A stretch of 64,000 bases of DNA from an uncultured Nitrospiraceae bacterium (GTDB lineage Bacteria; Nitrospirota; Thermodesulfovibrionia; Thermodesulfovibrionales; Dissulfurispiraceae), in NCBI GenBank assembly GCA_903822005.1, contig CAIJNL010000023.1, forward strand, positions 37,159-101,158. The letters run 5' to 3'. The first letter of the stretch is position 1. Every line of letters begins with the position of its first letter. The notes under the pieces are model-generated. The model had not been told where the DNA came from. It saw only the letters and a program-made list of their open reading frames with translations, and searched no databases. This document shows positions 27,684-37,785 of the stretch, one piece after another. The translations under genes and the position numbers were made by a program.

Positions 27684-27724
27684 GGTTTCTTTCTATCCAT
27701 TCTATTAATCTATCAACAACTGTG

Positions 27725-28540
27725 CTAGAAAGCCATGATCAAGATACGGATACCGACAAAAGCCATAGAAACAGCCAGGCCGCGCATGATCCATTTTGAG
27801 TTCACATGGCTTGAAAGACGCGCCCCGACCTGCGCGCCGATTACGACGCCAATAGCCAGGAAGAAAGTGCGGTTTATACCATGAGCAAATGAGCCGGTTA
27901 CTATATGGACGACAGTGCCTGTAAACGCCATAACGGTCAGGATGAATTGAGACGTCGCAGTAGCCACCAGCACAGGAAATTTGAGGATACGAATGAGGGC
28001 AGGCACATGAATAACTCCGCCTCCTATTCCGAGCAGGCTCGACAAATACCCTATGAACATACTCATCCAGATGCCGAGTTTCAGGTTATAAGAATAATTG
28101 TGAACAATGCCGTTTTTTTCAATGATAGTCCTTTTAAAATTGGAACTGTGAACGCTTTCAGATATATGCTTTTCTTTTGCCTGACTGAATAAAAGAAAAA
28201 CCGACGTCAAGATCATAAACAGGCCAAAGACCGAGTTGAAGAGCTGGCGGGGGATGTGGTCAGTCGTTATTACGCCGAGAATCGCGCCAGGAATTGTCGC
28301 CAGCGCCATCAGGAGGCCTGATTTATAATCAATACGGGCCATCCTGGCATAGGACAATGAGCCAGAGAGGGCATTAAAGAAGACCACGGCCAGTGAAATA
28401 CAGGTGATGGTTTCGGGTCTGGCATCGGGATAGAGAAGAAGCAATGCGGGCACCAGGACAAAGCCTCCACCAGCCCCGATAAGCGTTCCAAAGGCCCCGA
28501 GAACGAAACCCATGGGTATAAGCCATAAAAATTGTTCCAT
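27725..28540 (-). CDS. TauE/SafE family membrane permease
   Basis: A 271-residue membrane protein of the same family. The N-terminal loop is GTLIGAGGGFVLVPALLLLY (about 19-38), the second-half loop LLGIGGGVIHVPALIRIL (about 169-186). A charged cytosolic segment (about 117-145) separates the halves. It is transcribed just ahead of the other permease gene. It is the third TauE-type gene in the window. Substrate unknown. Confidence 0.9.
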   Translation of the reverse strand: MEQFLWLIPMGFVLGAFGTLIGAGGGFVLVPALLLLYPDARPETITCISLAVVFFNALSGSLSYARMARIDYKSGLLMALATIPGAILGVITTDHIPRQLFNSVFGLFMILTSVFLLFSQAKEKHISESVHSSNFKRTIIEKNGIVHNYSYNLKLGIWMSMFIGYLSSLLGIGGGVIHVPALIRILKFPVLVATATSQFILTVMAFTGTVVHIVTGSFAHGINRTFFLAIGVVIGAQVGARLSSHVNSKWIMRGLAVSMAFVGIRILIMAF

Positions 28541-28664
28541 TGATCCTCTCTGCTACTGACCATATAGTCAGTTCATCAGATTATTAGGTGCTATGCAAGG
28601 CAATTTATGGAACTTGTATCTTCAATTTACAATTTGCAAAAAGAAAACCTAAGAAAATTGACAA

Positions 28665-29570
28665 TTATGCCTCAAACAGGGCCTTTACAAACTCAGCGGG
28701 CTCGAAATCTCTAAGGTCCTCGATCCCTTCGCCGACCCCAATAAGCTTAACAGGTATATTCAGCTCTTTCTGGATCGCAAAGATTATCCCGCCTTTGGCA
28801 GTGCCATCCAGCTTTGTCAGGGCAATACCGGTCAGACCGATGGCCTCATGGAACAAAAGTGCCTGTCGCAGGGCATTCTGCCCGGTAGTCGCATCGATTA
28901 CGAGGATTTTTTCGTGCGGAGCGCCTGGCAGGGCCTTTGCTATGACCCGGTCTACCTTTTTCAGCTCCTCCATCAGGGAGGTTTTTGTATGCAGCCTGCC
29001 TGCGGTGTCTATTATTACCACATCGCTGCCCCTGTGTTTTGCGGCCTCGACCGCGTCAAAGGCAACAGCCGCAGGGTCGGAACCGCCCTGATGCTTCACG
29101 ATATCGGCACCCGTCCGCTGGGCCCACAGGTCGAGCTGCTCTATGGCAGCCGCCCTGAATGTGTCACCGGCAGCCAGGAGGACAGACCTGTTCTCAGCCC
29201 TGAAACGGGAAGCAAGTTTTCCGATGGTGGTAGTCTTTCCAACGCCGTTTACGCCGATGGTCAGTATAACGAACGGTTTTGCCGTTACGATGAGCGGGTT
29301 AGAGCTGCCGAGCATGGCAGTCATCTCTTCCCTGAGAGCATTCATGACGTTATCCATGTCGGAAATAATGCCGGTACGCACTTTTTCCACGAGAGCAGAT
29401 ATGATCTGGCTGGTTGCGGCCATGCCGACGTCGGAAGCGATAAGTATCTCTTCTATCTCATCGATGACGGACTGATCTATCTTCCTGTTAAGTAAAACGG
29501 TCTGCACGCGCTCGATAAAGCCGCTTTTTGTCTTGCTGAGGCCCGATTTAAGTCTATCTAAAAAGCTCAT
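28665..29570 (-). CDS. ftsY: Signal recognition particle receptor FtsY
   Basis: A 301-residue SRP-family GTPase that docks ribosome-SRP complexes at the inner membrane. The N domain is at about 1-90. The G domain has GVNGVGKTTTIGKLA (about 107-121), DTFRAAA (about 137), DTAGRLHT (about 190), TKLDGTAKGG (about 251-260) and the closing GVGEGIEDLRDF. It lacks the long acidic N-terminal A domain of enterobacteria, as many lineages do. It is a single gene, divergent from the RDD gene; the 212-base space between them shows no clear element. Confidence 0.96.
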   Translation of the reverse strand: MSFLDRLKSGLSKTKSGFIERVQTVLLNRKIDQSVIDEIEEILIASDVGMAATSQIISALVEKVRTGIISDMDNVMNALREEMTAMLGSSNPLIVTAKPFVILTIGVNGVGKTTTIGKLASRFRAENRSVLLAAGDTFRAAAIEQLDLWAQRTGADIVKHQGGSDPAAVAFDAVEAAKHRGSDVVIIDTAGRLHTKTSLMEELKKVDRVIAKALPGAPHEKILVIDATTGQNALRQALLFHEAIGLTGIALTKLDGTAKGGIIFAIQKELNIPVKLIGVGEGIEDLRDFEPAEFVKALFEA

Positions 29571-29782
29571 TCAAGTATCCCGGACAAACAAATGCTCAGA
29601 ATTTATCAGCAGTCCTCCCCAAAAAAGCGCGGATCGGCTGAACCAGAAGAAAGTATAGCATAAAAAGGGCCCATTTATATAAAGCAGGCAGAATTCGGTA
29701 GAAAGGCCGATTTGAACATGAAATCATAGGTTTAAGCGGCTATTTTGTTGAAAAAGAAAAGAGAGGTCTGTTACTATTAACG

Positions 29783-30232
29783 ATGTTCGAAGGCCTGCAG
29801 AAGGCGCCCTTATTGCTGAGATCAATGGCAAAGGCGATAGATCTGATCGCTGTTGCCGCCGTCGTCGTCGCTGTGCCGACGGCCGGTATTTTCGCAGGGG
29901 TTGCGTATCTGCTAATAGGTGACGGTCTGTTTGACGGAAGAAGCCTGGGTAAATTTGTAATGCGCCTGCGGGTTGTATCGGCTGCTACAGGCAGCCAGGG
30001 GAGTTTCAGGGATTCCATGGTCCGCAACGCGCCCTTCGCAGCGATGGTGCTGCTTTACTTTATACCATTCGTGGGCTGGATATTATCTCTCCTGGTCCTT
30101 GCCTTCGAATTTCTGCTGGTTCTCGGCAACGCCGACGGCATGCGGCTGGGAGACGACCTGGCAGGAACCCAGGTTGTGGAAGGCCGGATTGCGGACGTAC
30201 AGGGCGAGAAAGGCCTGGACGAGAAAGGATAG
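29783..30232 (+). CDS. RDD family membrane protein
   Basis: A 149-residue membrane protein. AKAIDLIAVAAVVV (about 16) carries the Asp of the RDD signature, followed by GRSLGKFVMRLRVV (about 53-66) and two more hydrophobic segments ending before LGDDLAGTQVV (about 119). RDD proteins are small multi-spanning proteins, some acting as Na+/H+ antiporters; most have no assigned role. It lies 63 bases before mreB in the same direction and may share its transcript. Confidence 0.8.
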   Translation: MFEGLQKAPLLLRSMAKAIDLIAVAAVVVAVPTAGIFAGVAYLLIGDGLFDGRSLGKFVMRLRVVSAATGSQGSFRDSMVRNAPFAAMVLLYFIPFVGWILSLLVLAFEFLLVLGNADGMRLGDDLAGTQVVEGRIADVQGEKGLDEKG

Positions 30233-30295
30233 TTCAGCAACAGCATTGCCATATACTTCATCAGAAAAGCGCCGCATGAAATAGGAGGATTATAA

Positions 30296-31327
30296 GTGCT
30301 ATTCAACAAACTTTCGGGGATGTTTTCAAATGACCTTGCAATAGATCTGGGCACAGCCAATACACTGGTTTATGCGAAGGGCCGCGGCATCATATGCGAC
30401 GAGCCCTCGGTAGTAGTCGTGCGGCGGGACACCAGGAAAACAATCGCAGTCGGTATCGAGGCCAAGGGCATGCTGGGCAAGACACCGGCAAACATTATTA
30501 CCATCAGGCCGATGAAGGACGGCGTTATAGCCGACTTTGACGCGACTGAAGAGATGCTCAAGTATTTCATAACAAAGGCCCATCACAGGAGAAGCTTCAT
30601 CTCTCCACGCGTTATCATCGGCGTGCCGTCCGGCATCACGCAGGTTGAGCAGCGTGCGGTGAAGGACGCTGCCCACGCGTCTGGCGCACGCGAGGTCTAT
30701 CTTATAGAAGAGCCCATGGCAGCTGCCATAGGCGTCGGTCTCCCGGTAGATGAGCCCACAGGAAACATGATAGTAGATATCGGCGGAGGCACCACAGATG
30801 TCGCGATCATCTCGCTCGACAGCATAGTATTCAGCAAGGCCGTCAGGGTAGGCGGTGACAAGATGGATGACAATATTATTTCATATATCAAGCGCAAGTA
30901 TAACCTGATGATCGGCGAGAGGACCGCTGAAATGATCAAGATAGAATGCGGTTCAGCCGCCCATGTCGGAAATATCGAGCCCATCGAGGTAAAGGGCAGG
31001 GACCTCATATCAGGCATACCCAAGGGGATAGTCATAACCGAAGAAGAGGTGCGTGAAGCGCTGCATGAAAGCATCGGCATCATACTCGATACGATTAAAG
31101 TGACACTCGAAAATTCACCACCTGAACTGGCTGCCGACATTGTTGACCGCGGCATAGTGCTTGCCGGCGGGGGCGCCCTGCTGAAAGGTCTTGATATCCT
31201 GATCAGGGAACAGACAGGGGTCCCTGTTATTGTGCCGGACGACCCGTTGACAGCAGTTGTTCGGGGCTGCGGCATGATGCTGGATAAACTCGAGATGCTC
31301 AGGAAAGTGGCCCTGGCTACCAGTTAA
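30296..31327 (+). CDS. mreB: Rod shape-determining actin homologue MreB
   Basis: A 343-residue bacterial actin that guides lateral wall synthesis. The N-terminal segment FSNDLAIDLGTANTLVYAKG (about 10-29) contains the phosphate 1 motif; IVDIGGGTTDVA (about 155) and GGGALLKGL (about 285) complete the ATP site. The start is GTG behind AGGAGGAT. Its stop shares one base with the mreC start (TAATG), heading a tight mreB-mreC-mreD-mrdA-rodA operon. Confidence 0.97.
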   Translation: MLFNKLSGMFSNDLAIDLGTANTLVYAKGRGIICDEPSVVVVRRDTRKTIAVGIEAKGMLGKTPANIITIRPMKDGVIADFDATEEMLKYFITKAHHRRSFISPRVIIGVPSGITQVEQRAVKDAAHASGAREVYLIEEPMAAAIGVGLPVDEPTGNMIVDIGGGTTDVAIISLDSIVFSKAVRVGGDKMDDNIISYIKRKYNLMIGERTAEMIKIECGSAAHVGNIEPIEVKGRDLISGIPKGIVITEEEVREALHESIGIILDTIKVTLENSPPELAADIVDRGIVLAGGGALLKGLDILIREQTGVPVIVPDDPLTAVVRGCGMMLDKLEMLRKVALATS

Positions 31328-32166
31328 TGTCGCGCACAAGGAAAAGACTGCTTATCCTTGCCGTAGTTGTCATAACGGCGCTCTCCATGATGTTTATTTT
31401 TGGCAAGAGCCAGATCGTCACCGATACCCTGAAGGCCCTGCTCTATCCGTATGATGTCATGAGCAACGCGATATCGTCCGCCACTGTGAAATACGGCGGG
31501 CTGCTCGATGCTGCGGAAGAAAACAAGAAATTAAGGGCGGACCTGATGGCTGCTCAGATAGAAAAACAGGGCTACAGCGAGATCATCGCCGAAAGCCGCA
31601 GGCTGCATGAACTTCTTAATCTCAGGACCCAGATCGAATCTGGCGGTACGGCAGTTCATGTTGTCGGCCGGGGCTATGACAAGTTCGCCAGCACGCTCAT
31701 TATAGACAAGGGACAGGGGCAGGGGATAGTCAAGGATATGCCGGTCATTACTGCAAAGGGTCTTGCGGGCAAGGTCTTAAGCGTGCGAAAGAACTATTCG
31801 GACATCATACTTCTTACTGATTCGAATTTTTCGGTCGCAGTCAGGCTCAGGGACAGCAGGCGCGAAGGGGTACTTACAGGCAGCGGGCATGAGCGCTGCA
31901 TCCTTAAATACGTTCCCATCGAGGAAGCGGTCAAGGAAGGAGAGATCGTCATCACCTCGGGTCTCGACGGTATTTTCCAGCCCGGCATACCTGTCGGCAG
32001 GGTGGTCAAGGTCCAGACCGAAGGCGTCGAGTTCTTTCAATATATCGAGGTCGCTCCGTTCGTACAGCCATATGCAATAGAAGAGGCCATGGTGGTAAGC
32101 CGGTCAGCCGCACTAAAGAATATGCAGGCATCTGATGCCAAACCCGCGGACGCAACTGTAAGGTGA
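31327..32166 (+). CDS. mreC: Rod shape-determining protein MreC
   Basis: A 279-residue inner-membrane protein with one N-terminal membrane helix (about 7-25), a coiled coil (about 58-92) and the beta-rich periplasmic domain containing KNYSDIILLTDSNFSVAVR (about 156-174) and GLDGIFQPGIPVG (about 211-223). It links MreB filaments to the wall-synthesis enzymes PBP2 and RodA. It overlaps mreB by one base. Confidence 0.95.
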   Translation: MSRTRKRLLILAVVVITALSMMFIFGKSQIVTDTLKALLYPYDVMSNAISSATVKYGGLLDAAEENKKLRADLMAAQIEKQGYSEIIAESRRLHELLNLRTQIESGGTAVHVVGRGYDKFASTLIIDKGQGQGIVKDMPVITAKGLAGKVLSVRKNYSDIILLTDSNFSVAVRLRDSRREGVLTGSGHERCILKYVPIEEAVKEGEIVITSGLDGIFQPGIPVGRVVKVQTEGVEFFQYIEVAPFVQPYAIEEAMVVSRSAALKNMQASDAKPADATVR

Positions 32167-32176
32167 TAGCGGATAA

Positions 32177-32707
32177 ATGAAAAAAAAGTTAGTGGCAATA
32201 GTTGTCTGGGTATCTGCAGCCTCTATCGCCATTCTGTTTCAGCCCAAGATTACTATCTTCGATTTTCCGCTGAACCTGACCATAGCGGTTGTCTACGCCT
32301 TCGCGATTATGGCCCCGCCCCTGCATTCGGCCAGCATGAGCTTTACAGATGTGTCCGCGGAGATTAGAGGCTCTGCCTTCGGGGCCTTCATCGGCCTGAT
32401 CGAAGATGCGATGAGCGGCACGATTCCCGGCCTCAATGTGCTGAGCAAAGGCCTGCTCGGCTTTGTAAGCAGCATCATCTTCAGGGACCTCTTTTCCCAG
32501 TGGACGCCCCTGATAGGAGGCATAGTGCTCTCTGTGCTGACCCTGCTGGACGGCCTCATTGTGATCCTGGTCGGTACGTTTATTGCCGGCATTAACATCA
32601 GCGGAATGTCCGCGATATCGATGATTTTTATGCAGGCCCTGACAAACTTTTTTATCGGCTGTCTGATCAAATCAGGCCAGAAGATAGCTTCTATGAAGTA
32701 CTTATGA
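32177..32707 (+). CDS. mreD: Rod shape-determining protein MreD
   Basis: A 176-residue hydrophobic protein with about 5 membrane segments, placed between mreC and mrdA as in most rod-shaped bacteria. The sequence is poorly conserved, so the call rests on hydrophobicity, length and gene order, with GAFIGLIEDAMSG (about 73-85) matching the family. Its end overlaps mrdA by four bases. Confidence 0.88.
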   Translation: MKKKLVAIVVWVSAASIAILFQPKITIFDFPLNLTIAVVYAFAIMAPPLHSASMSFTDVSAEIRGSAFGAFIGLIEDAMSGTIPGLNVLSKGLLGFVSSIIFRDLFSQWTPLIGGIVLSVLTLLDGLIVILVGTFIAGINISGMSAISMIFMQALTNFFIGCLIKSGQKIASMKYL

Positions 32708-34509
32708 TATCAAGAAATAAAATAGAGCTCGGCTTCTTTTTCATCACAGGTATTTTTATAATAATAATCCTGAGGCTGCTGCAGCTTCAGATGATAGACG
32801 GCGACAAATACCGTAAACTCTCAGAGAGCAACCGGCTTAAGATTCTTTTTACGCCGGCGCCGAGAGGCATTATCTATGACAGAAACGGCGTGCCGCTAGT
32901 CAAGAACATCCCCCTCTACAGCGTCTATATGATGTACGATCCGGCAAAAAACCAGGACCTTGGAGAAATCGCCTCACTCGTCGGAATGGACAGGCAGGAA
33001 ATTGAGGCCCGCCTGAATAAAAAGGACAACAGTCCCTTTGTGCCGGTCAAACTCAGGCAGGGGCTCAGCTTTCAGGAGGTGGCCCGTATAGAGGCCAGGA
33101 GGTCCGACTTTCCAGAACTCTTTATACAGACCGACGTCGGCCGTGAGTATACTTTCGGAAAGGTCGGCGCGCACGTTATAGGATATCTCGGAAAGATGAC
33201 CCCGGCGCAGGCAGGCTCACCCGAGTTGAGCAACCTGCCTCCCGAGACCCTGATAGGCCAGTGGGGTGTCGAGGCCTTATATGACAGCCATCTGAGAGGC
33301 GTTGCGGGCGGCAAGGTGATTGAAGTCGACGCGCTGGGCAGGGAACAGCGCTTTATTCAGGAAAGGCCGGCGATACGCGGCAAGGATGTAACGCTGAGTA
33401 TCGATATCAGCATGCAAAAGGCCGTGGAAGACGCCTTTGGCGAAAAGGCCGGCGCACTTGTGGCGCTTAAGGTGGACACCGGAGAGGTGCTCGCGCTCGA
33501 GAGCATGCCGTCCTTCAACCCTAACATGTTTGCCCATGGCATAGCTTACTCGGACTGGAAATCTCTCATGGATGACAAACGCAAGCCCATGATGAACAGG
33601 GCACTTCAGAGCCAGTATCCGCCGGGCTCCACCTTCAAGGTGGTAATGGTGGTCGCCGGGCTTGAAGAGGCGGTCATTACACCTGATACAAAGGTGACCT
33701 GCACAGGCGGCATCAACTATGGAAAATGGACTTTCGGCTGCTGGAGAAAAGGCGGACATGGAGTTGTAACGCTGCATCGGGCAATCAGGGAATCATGTGA
33801 CGTCTATTTCTATGAACTGGGGAAAAAGCTCGGGATAGACGGGATTTACAAATACGCAACAGCGCTGGGGTTCGGCAGCGATACTGGTCTTGGGCTCCAG
33901 AAAGAGAGGCCCGGACTTATACCTAACACCGAGTGGAAGATGGCGAAACGCGGCGGCGGCTGGTACCTGGGCGAGACCCTTAATGCCTCTATCGGCCAGG
34001 GGTATGTTGCCGTTACTCCTATACAGCTCGCGCTTGTAATGGCCACTGTTTCCAACGGCGGCAGGGTCTTGCAGCCGACGCTCATAAAGGACCCGAAAGA
34101 GATTCATGTGCGCTCAAAGATTGATCTGAAACCCGAAACCCTGCGCCTCCTTATGGACGGCCTGTCCGCGGTAGTGAATGAAGAAGGCGGCACAGCGCGT
34201 GTGGTCTCATCATCATTAGTCAAGATAGGCGGAAAGACCGGTACGGCACAAGTCGTGAGCAAGAACAAGGCATCTTCGGGCGAGCGTTTTCAGGACCACG
34301 CATGGTTTGTTGCCGTGGCGCCGGTCGAAAATCCAGAGGTAGCTGTGGCGGTTTTTGTAGAGCATGGAATGCATGGCGGCTCGGCCGCCGGGCCTATAGC
34401 CAAAAAGTCTATAGAGGCTTACTATACCAACAAGAAAAAGGCGGAGCAGGCGCTAAAAACTGCCGCGCCGGACAAGACCATCCAGGTCCAGAAAGATATC
34501 GTGAACTGA
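32704..34509 (+). CDS. mrdA: Penicillin-binding protein 2 (elongasome transpeptidase)
   Basis: A 601-residue class B PBP with an N-terminal membrane anchor (about 10-28) and a dimerisation domain (about 50-200). The transpeptidase domain has S-x-x-K in PPGSTFKVV (about 302-310), SxN-type SCD (about 362) and KTGTAQV (about 514-520). It cross-links peptidoglycan during elongation with RodA, MreC and MreD. It overlaps mreD by four bases and lies 7 bases before rodA. Confidence 0.97.
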   Translation: MISRNKIELGFFFITGIFIIIILRLLQLQMIDGDKYRKLSESNRLKILFTPAPRGIIYDRNGVPLVKNIPLYSVYMMYDPAKNQDLGEIASLVGMDRQEIEARLNKKDNSPFVPVKLRQGLSFQEVARIEARRSDFPELFIQTDVGREYTFGKVGAHVIGYLGKMTPAQAGSPELSNLPPETLIGQWGVEALYDSHLRGVAGGKVIEVDALGREQRFIQERPAIRGKDVTLSIDISMQKAVEDAFGEKAGALVALKVDTGEVLALESMPSFNPNMFAHGIAYSDWKSLMDDKRKPMMNRALQSQYPPGSTFKVVMVVAGLEEAVITPDTKVTCTGGINYGKWTFGCWRKGGHGVVTLHRAIRESCDVYFYELGKKLGIDGIYKYATALGFGSDTGLGLQKERPGLIPNTEWKMAKRGGGWYLGETLNASIGQGYVAVTPIQLALVMATVSNGGRVLQPTLIKDPKEIHVRSKIDLKPETLRLLMDGLSAVVNEEGGTARVVSSSLVKIGGKTGTAQVVSKNKASSGERFQDHAWFVAVAPVENPEVAVAVFVEHGMHGGSAAGPIAKKSIEAYYTNKKKAEQALKTAAPDKTIQVQKDIVN

Positions 34510-34516
34510 GCAGACC

Positions 34517-35641
34517 ATGATCAACATAGACAGAAGACTGATAAAGAATTTCGACTGGATAACCCTGCTTGTCATAGTTTTATTGACACTTATAGGCATT
34601 TTGACAATTTACAGCGCGACGCGGCCGCTGGCAGGCATGACTGGGCATTCCGATTTTTTTGTAAAGCAGCTCGTCTGGCTGCTTCTCAGTATCATCGCGC
34701 TTTTTATTGTCACCTCTTTTGATTACATCTGGCTTTACAGGCTATCGTATATTTTTTACGGAATAGGACTGCTGCTGCTGGTGGTAGTGCTTATCCTTGG
34801 TAAAACTACAATGGGCGCCCAGAGATGGCTGAATCTCGGCTTCTTTTCGTTTCAGCCCTCAGAGTTCTTCAGGATTATTTTCGTGATAGCCTTTTCATCC
34901 TACCTGACGAACCTCGGCAAGGAGACCGAAGGCAATATACCGGTGAAAGGCCTTATACTCTTCGGTGCGCTGCCACTGTTTCTTCTCATCAAGCAGCCTG
35001 ATCTGGGTACGGCGCTGCTGCTACTGTCGCTTTTCGGGGTGCTCGCGATATCAAAAGGCATAAGCAAAAAAATTATCGCTGTCGCGCTTGTGATCGGACT
35101 TATCGCGGTTCCCTTTGTAGGCCACATATTCTGGGACGGGCTGAAGGATTATCAGAAAAACCGCCTGGTCGCATTCATGGACCCCGAGGTCGATCCATCA
35201 GGCATCGGCTATCATATCAACCAGTCCAAGATTGCTGTGGGGGCAGGTGAAATTGTGGGCAAGGGCTTCCTCAACGGCACGCAGGGCCCGCTCAGGTTTC
35301 TGCCTGAAAAGCATACTGATTTCATATTCGCGGTATTTGCCGAGGAATGGGGCTTTTTGGGAAGCATCGGACTGCTCGGCATATATTTCATTCTCTTTAT
35401 GCGGGGGCTGGATACAGCTACCAAGGCAAAAGACAGGGTTGGCAGGCTGATGGCCATCGGTATTACAGCCATGTTCCTTGTTTATTTCATCGTCAACATT
35501 GGAATGACCCTCGGCATGATGCCTGTTGTGGGCATACCGCTGCCTTTTGTAAGTTACGGCGGAACGTCCCTGCTAAGCAATTTCATTGCAGCTGGTATAC
35601 TTATAAATATCAGGACCAGAAGGTTCGAACTTTTTTATTGA
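34517..35641 (+). CDS. rodA: Peptidoglycan glycosyltransferase RodA
   Basis: A 374-residue SEDS-family membrane glycosyltransferase with about 10 membrane segments. Family motifs are GAQRWLNLGFFSFQPSEF (about 96-113), QPDLGTALLL (about 158), FLPEKHTDFIFAVFAEEWGF (about 258-277) and the C-terminal GIPLPFVSYGGTSLL (about 340-354). It polymerises glycan strands for PBP2. It is the last gene of the mre cluster. Confidence 0.97.
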   Translation: MINIDRRLIKNFDWITLLVIVLLTLIGILTIYSATRPLAGMTGHSDFFVKQLVWLLLSIIALFIVTSFDYIWLYRLSYIFYGIGLLLLVVVLILGKTTMGAQRWLNLGFFSFQPSEFFRIIFVIAFSSYLTNLGKETEGNIPVKGLILFGALPLFLLIKQPDLGTALLLLSLFGVLAISKGISKKIIAVALVIGLIAVPFVGHIFWDGLKDYQKNRLVAFMDPEVDPSGIGYHINQSKIAVGAGEIVGKGFLNGTQGPLRFLPEKHTDFIFAVFAEEWGFLGSIGLLGIYFILFMRGLDTATKAKDRVGRLMAIGITAMFLVYFIVNIGMTLGMMPVVGIPLPFVSYGGTSLLSNFIAAGILINIRTRRFELFY

Positions 35642-35712
35642 GGCTTTCCAGATGAAATCGCTCTGGGCCGTATTATGATAGAATATAGAAAATCCCAAAC
35701 GGAGGCTGAGAA

Positions 35713-36174
35713 ATGAAGATAATAGAAGGAAAACTCCAGGCCAGGGATCTGAGGTTTGGAATAGTAATCAGCAGGTTTAATGATTTCATAACATCAAGGC
35801 TGCTCGACGGCGCGGTGGACGGGCTGCTCAGGCATGGCGCGGCAGAAAAAGACATAGAGGTCGTGAAGGTGCCGGGCGCGTTCGAGATACCCCTTGTTGC
35901 AAAGAAGATGGCTGCTGCGGGCAAGTTTGACGCCATAGTCTGCCTCGGTACAGTTATACGCGGCGCAACACCGCACTTCGATTATGTGGCAGCTGAAGTA
36001 TCAAAGGGTGTAGCGTCGGCCTCTCTCGACACAGGGGTGCCTATAGCCTTTGGCATCATAACCGCTGATACCATTGAGCAGGCGGTCGAGAGGGCCGGTT
36101 CAAAGTCCGGCAATAAGGGATGGGACGCTGCGATTACCGCCATAGAAATGGCGCAGGTCATAAAGCAGATATAA
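35713..36174 (+). CDS. ribH: 6,7-dimethyl-8-ribityllumazine synthase
   Basis: A 153-residue enzyme of riboflavin synthesis that condenses ribityl-aminouracil with dihydroxybutanone phosphate. It has VPGAFEIP (about 54-61), [12 protein letters not shown] (about 80-91, with the active-site His) and [16 protein letters not shown] (about 115). Length is standard. It is followed 7 bases later by nusB, the frequent ribH-nusB pairing. Confidence 0.96.
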   Translation: MKIIEGKLQARDLRFGIVISRFNDFITSRLLDGAVDGLLRHGAAEKDIEVVKVPGAFEIPLVAKKMAAAGKFDAIVCLGTVIRGATPHFDYVAAEVSKGVASASLDTGVPIAFGIITADTIEQAVERAGSKSGNKGWDAAITAIEMAQVIKQI

Positions 36175-36181
36175 TGGAGAT

Positions 36182-36625
36182 ATGAAGCGGAGAAACGCGC
36201 GGGAATATGCGCTGCAGTTTATTTATGGTATCGACATGGTCAATCTCGATCCCCGCGCGTATAAGCGGCCCGATTTTGCGGAAGAGCTTTTCGAATTCTG
36301 GAAGAGCGCAAATGAAGAGGGAGCGGAGATAAAGGCCTTTACCGAAGACCTCATAAAGGGCACGATCGCAAACGTCGAAGAGATAGACCGGCTTATCCAG
36401 AAAACCGCGCAAAAATGGAAGCTCATCAGGATAGCGGCCATTGACAGGAACATAATGAGGATAGGGGTCTACGAGATTGTTTACAGGGCCGATATCCCTG
36501 ATGCGGTCAGCATAAACGAGGCCCTCGAGATAGCCAAGAAATTCTCTACAGCCGAATCAGCATCATTCATCAACGGTATTCTGGACAAGATATCGAAAGA
36601 CAAAAAGGTTAAGAAGCTGTCCTGA
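36182..36625 (+). CDS. nusB: Transcription antitermination factor NusB
   Basis: A 147-residue all-helical RNA-binding protein that works with NusE (S10) on rRNA antitermination. The conserved N-terminus is RRNAREYALQFIYGID (3-18), with RIAAIDRNIMRIGVYEI (about 83-99) and SVNEALEIAKKFS-like SINEALEIAKKFS (about 110-122). It follows ribH by 7 bases. The nitronate monooxygenase-type gene is convergent with it, 8 bases away. Confidence 0.95.
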   Translation: MKRRNAREYALQFIYGIDMVNLDPRAYKRPDFAEELFEFWKSANEEGAEIKAFTEDLIKGTIANVEEIDRLIQKTAQKWKLIRIAAIDRNIMRIGVYEIVYRADIPDAVSINEALEIAKKFSTAESASFINGILDKISKDKKVKKLS

Positions 36626-36633
36626 TTTTGGGT

Positions 36634-37758
36634 CTAGTTCGATGAGGCGGTTATGCCCTTGAGTTCATCCATCAATTCTTTCACCGGCATTATGCGGTCC
36701 ACCCGCGACGCATTTGTTCCAACTGTATACAGAGGCTCTTCGTCATTGCTGTTAAAGCCCGCAGAACTCAGAAGGCCGTTGCAGATACAGAAAAAATCGG
36801 TCGCGTTATTCCTGGCAGCGCATACCGTGTAATTGCCCTGGGCATCTTTCAGCAGCAAATACCCCTTACTGCAGTTGGGATGTCTGGTGCCCCTGAGGCA
36901 GGATTGGTACATTGCAGACTGTTTTAAAATCCTGAAGGGCAGTCCGCAGGGAGAGGCCGGGCTCATCGGCCGGCTGGCTACCAGTATATCCTCATCCTTT
37001 GCATCAACCACAGCCTGTTTGTATGCCTGGGTAGCGCTGCTTTCATCGGTCGCAAGAAACCTTGTCCCCATCTGCACGCCGTCAGCGCCCATTGCGATAA
37101 ATCTCAGGATATCTTCATGCGTATAAATTCCGCCTGCCACTATCACGGGGATGTCGCCATTTTTTATGGCCATATCCTTGACCGGGGGAAGGAGATTTTC
37201 GAGAGTGTTTGACTCAAGCTCCACCTGGTCCATGCTGAATCCGAGATGCCCGCCCGCAAGAGGCCCTTCAAGCACTACGGCATCCGGCCTGTAACCGAGC
37301 CTTGCCCATTTTTTTAGTATTATATCAAAGGCACGCGGTGACGATACTATTGGGATCAGGGCTGTGTCTTTTGCAGGCTGTATGGCCGGGAGTGAAAGCG
37401 GCAGACCTGCGCCGGAGATTATAGCGTCAGCCCCCGCATCGAGCGCGCCTTTTACAGAGGCCGCATAATCCCGTACGAGCGCCACCATTATGTTTATACC
37501 GGCAAGTCCGCCATTTTCCTTTGCCAGAGAGACTTCATCGTAGGCCGACTCATAAGCATCAACAGTTTTGCCTTTACGTACTGATACCAGCTTGTCAATG
37601 CAGGCGCTGGATATAATGCCCATACCGCCTTCCCGCGCAACTGCGGACGCAAGCGGATGAAGCGATACGCCCACACCCATCCCGCCCTGAATAATCGGCG
37701 TCGAGAGGGTCTTACCCTTTATGACCAGCTTCGGCAGTTTTGAAGCGTTCTGTGACAA
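36634..37758 (-). CDS. Nitronate monooxygenase / FabK-like flavin oxidoreductase
   Basis: A 374-residue FMN-binding TIM-barrel protein. It has PIIQGGMGVGVS (about 22-33), the FMN phosphate motifs GGHLGFSMD (about 169-177) and VAGGIYTHEDI (about 206-216), and GADGVQMGTRFLAT (about 224-237). These fit the NMO/2-nitropropane dioxygenase family, which includes the enoyl-ACP reductase FabK. The C-terminal addition of about 80 residues has several Cys (CLRGTRHPNC, CAARNNATDFFCICNG), unusual for short NMOs but known in long members. Substrate is not clear. It is a single gene. Confidence 0.88.
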   Translation of the reverse strand: MSQNASKLPKLVIKGKTLSTPIIQGGMGVGVSLHPLASAVAREGGMGIISSACIDKLVSVRKGKTVDAYESAYDEVSLAKENGGLAGINIMVALVRDYAASVKGALDAGADAIISGAGLPLSLPAIQPAKDTALIPIVSSPRAFDIILKKWARLGYRPDAVVLEGPLAGGHLGFSMDQVELESNTLENLLPPVKDMAIKNGDIPVIVAGGIYTHEDILRFIAMGADGVQMGTRFLATDESSATQAYKQAVVDAKDEDILVASRPMSPASPCGLPFRILKQSAMYQSCLRGTRHPNCSKGYLLLKDAQGNYTVCAARNNATDFFCICNGLLSSAGFNSNDEEPLYTVGTNASRVDRIMPVKELMDELKGITASSN

Positions 37759-37785
37759 GTTGACTCCTGTTTTACCTATAGTAAA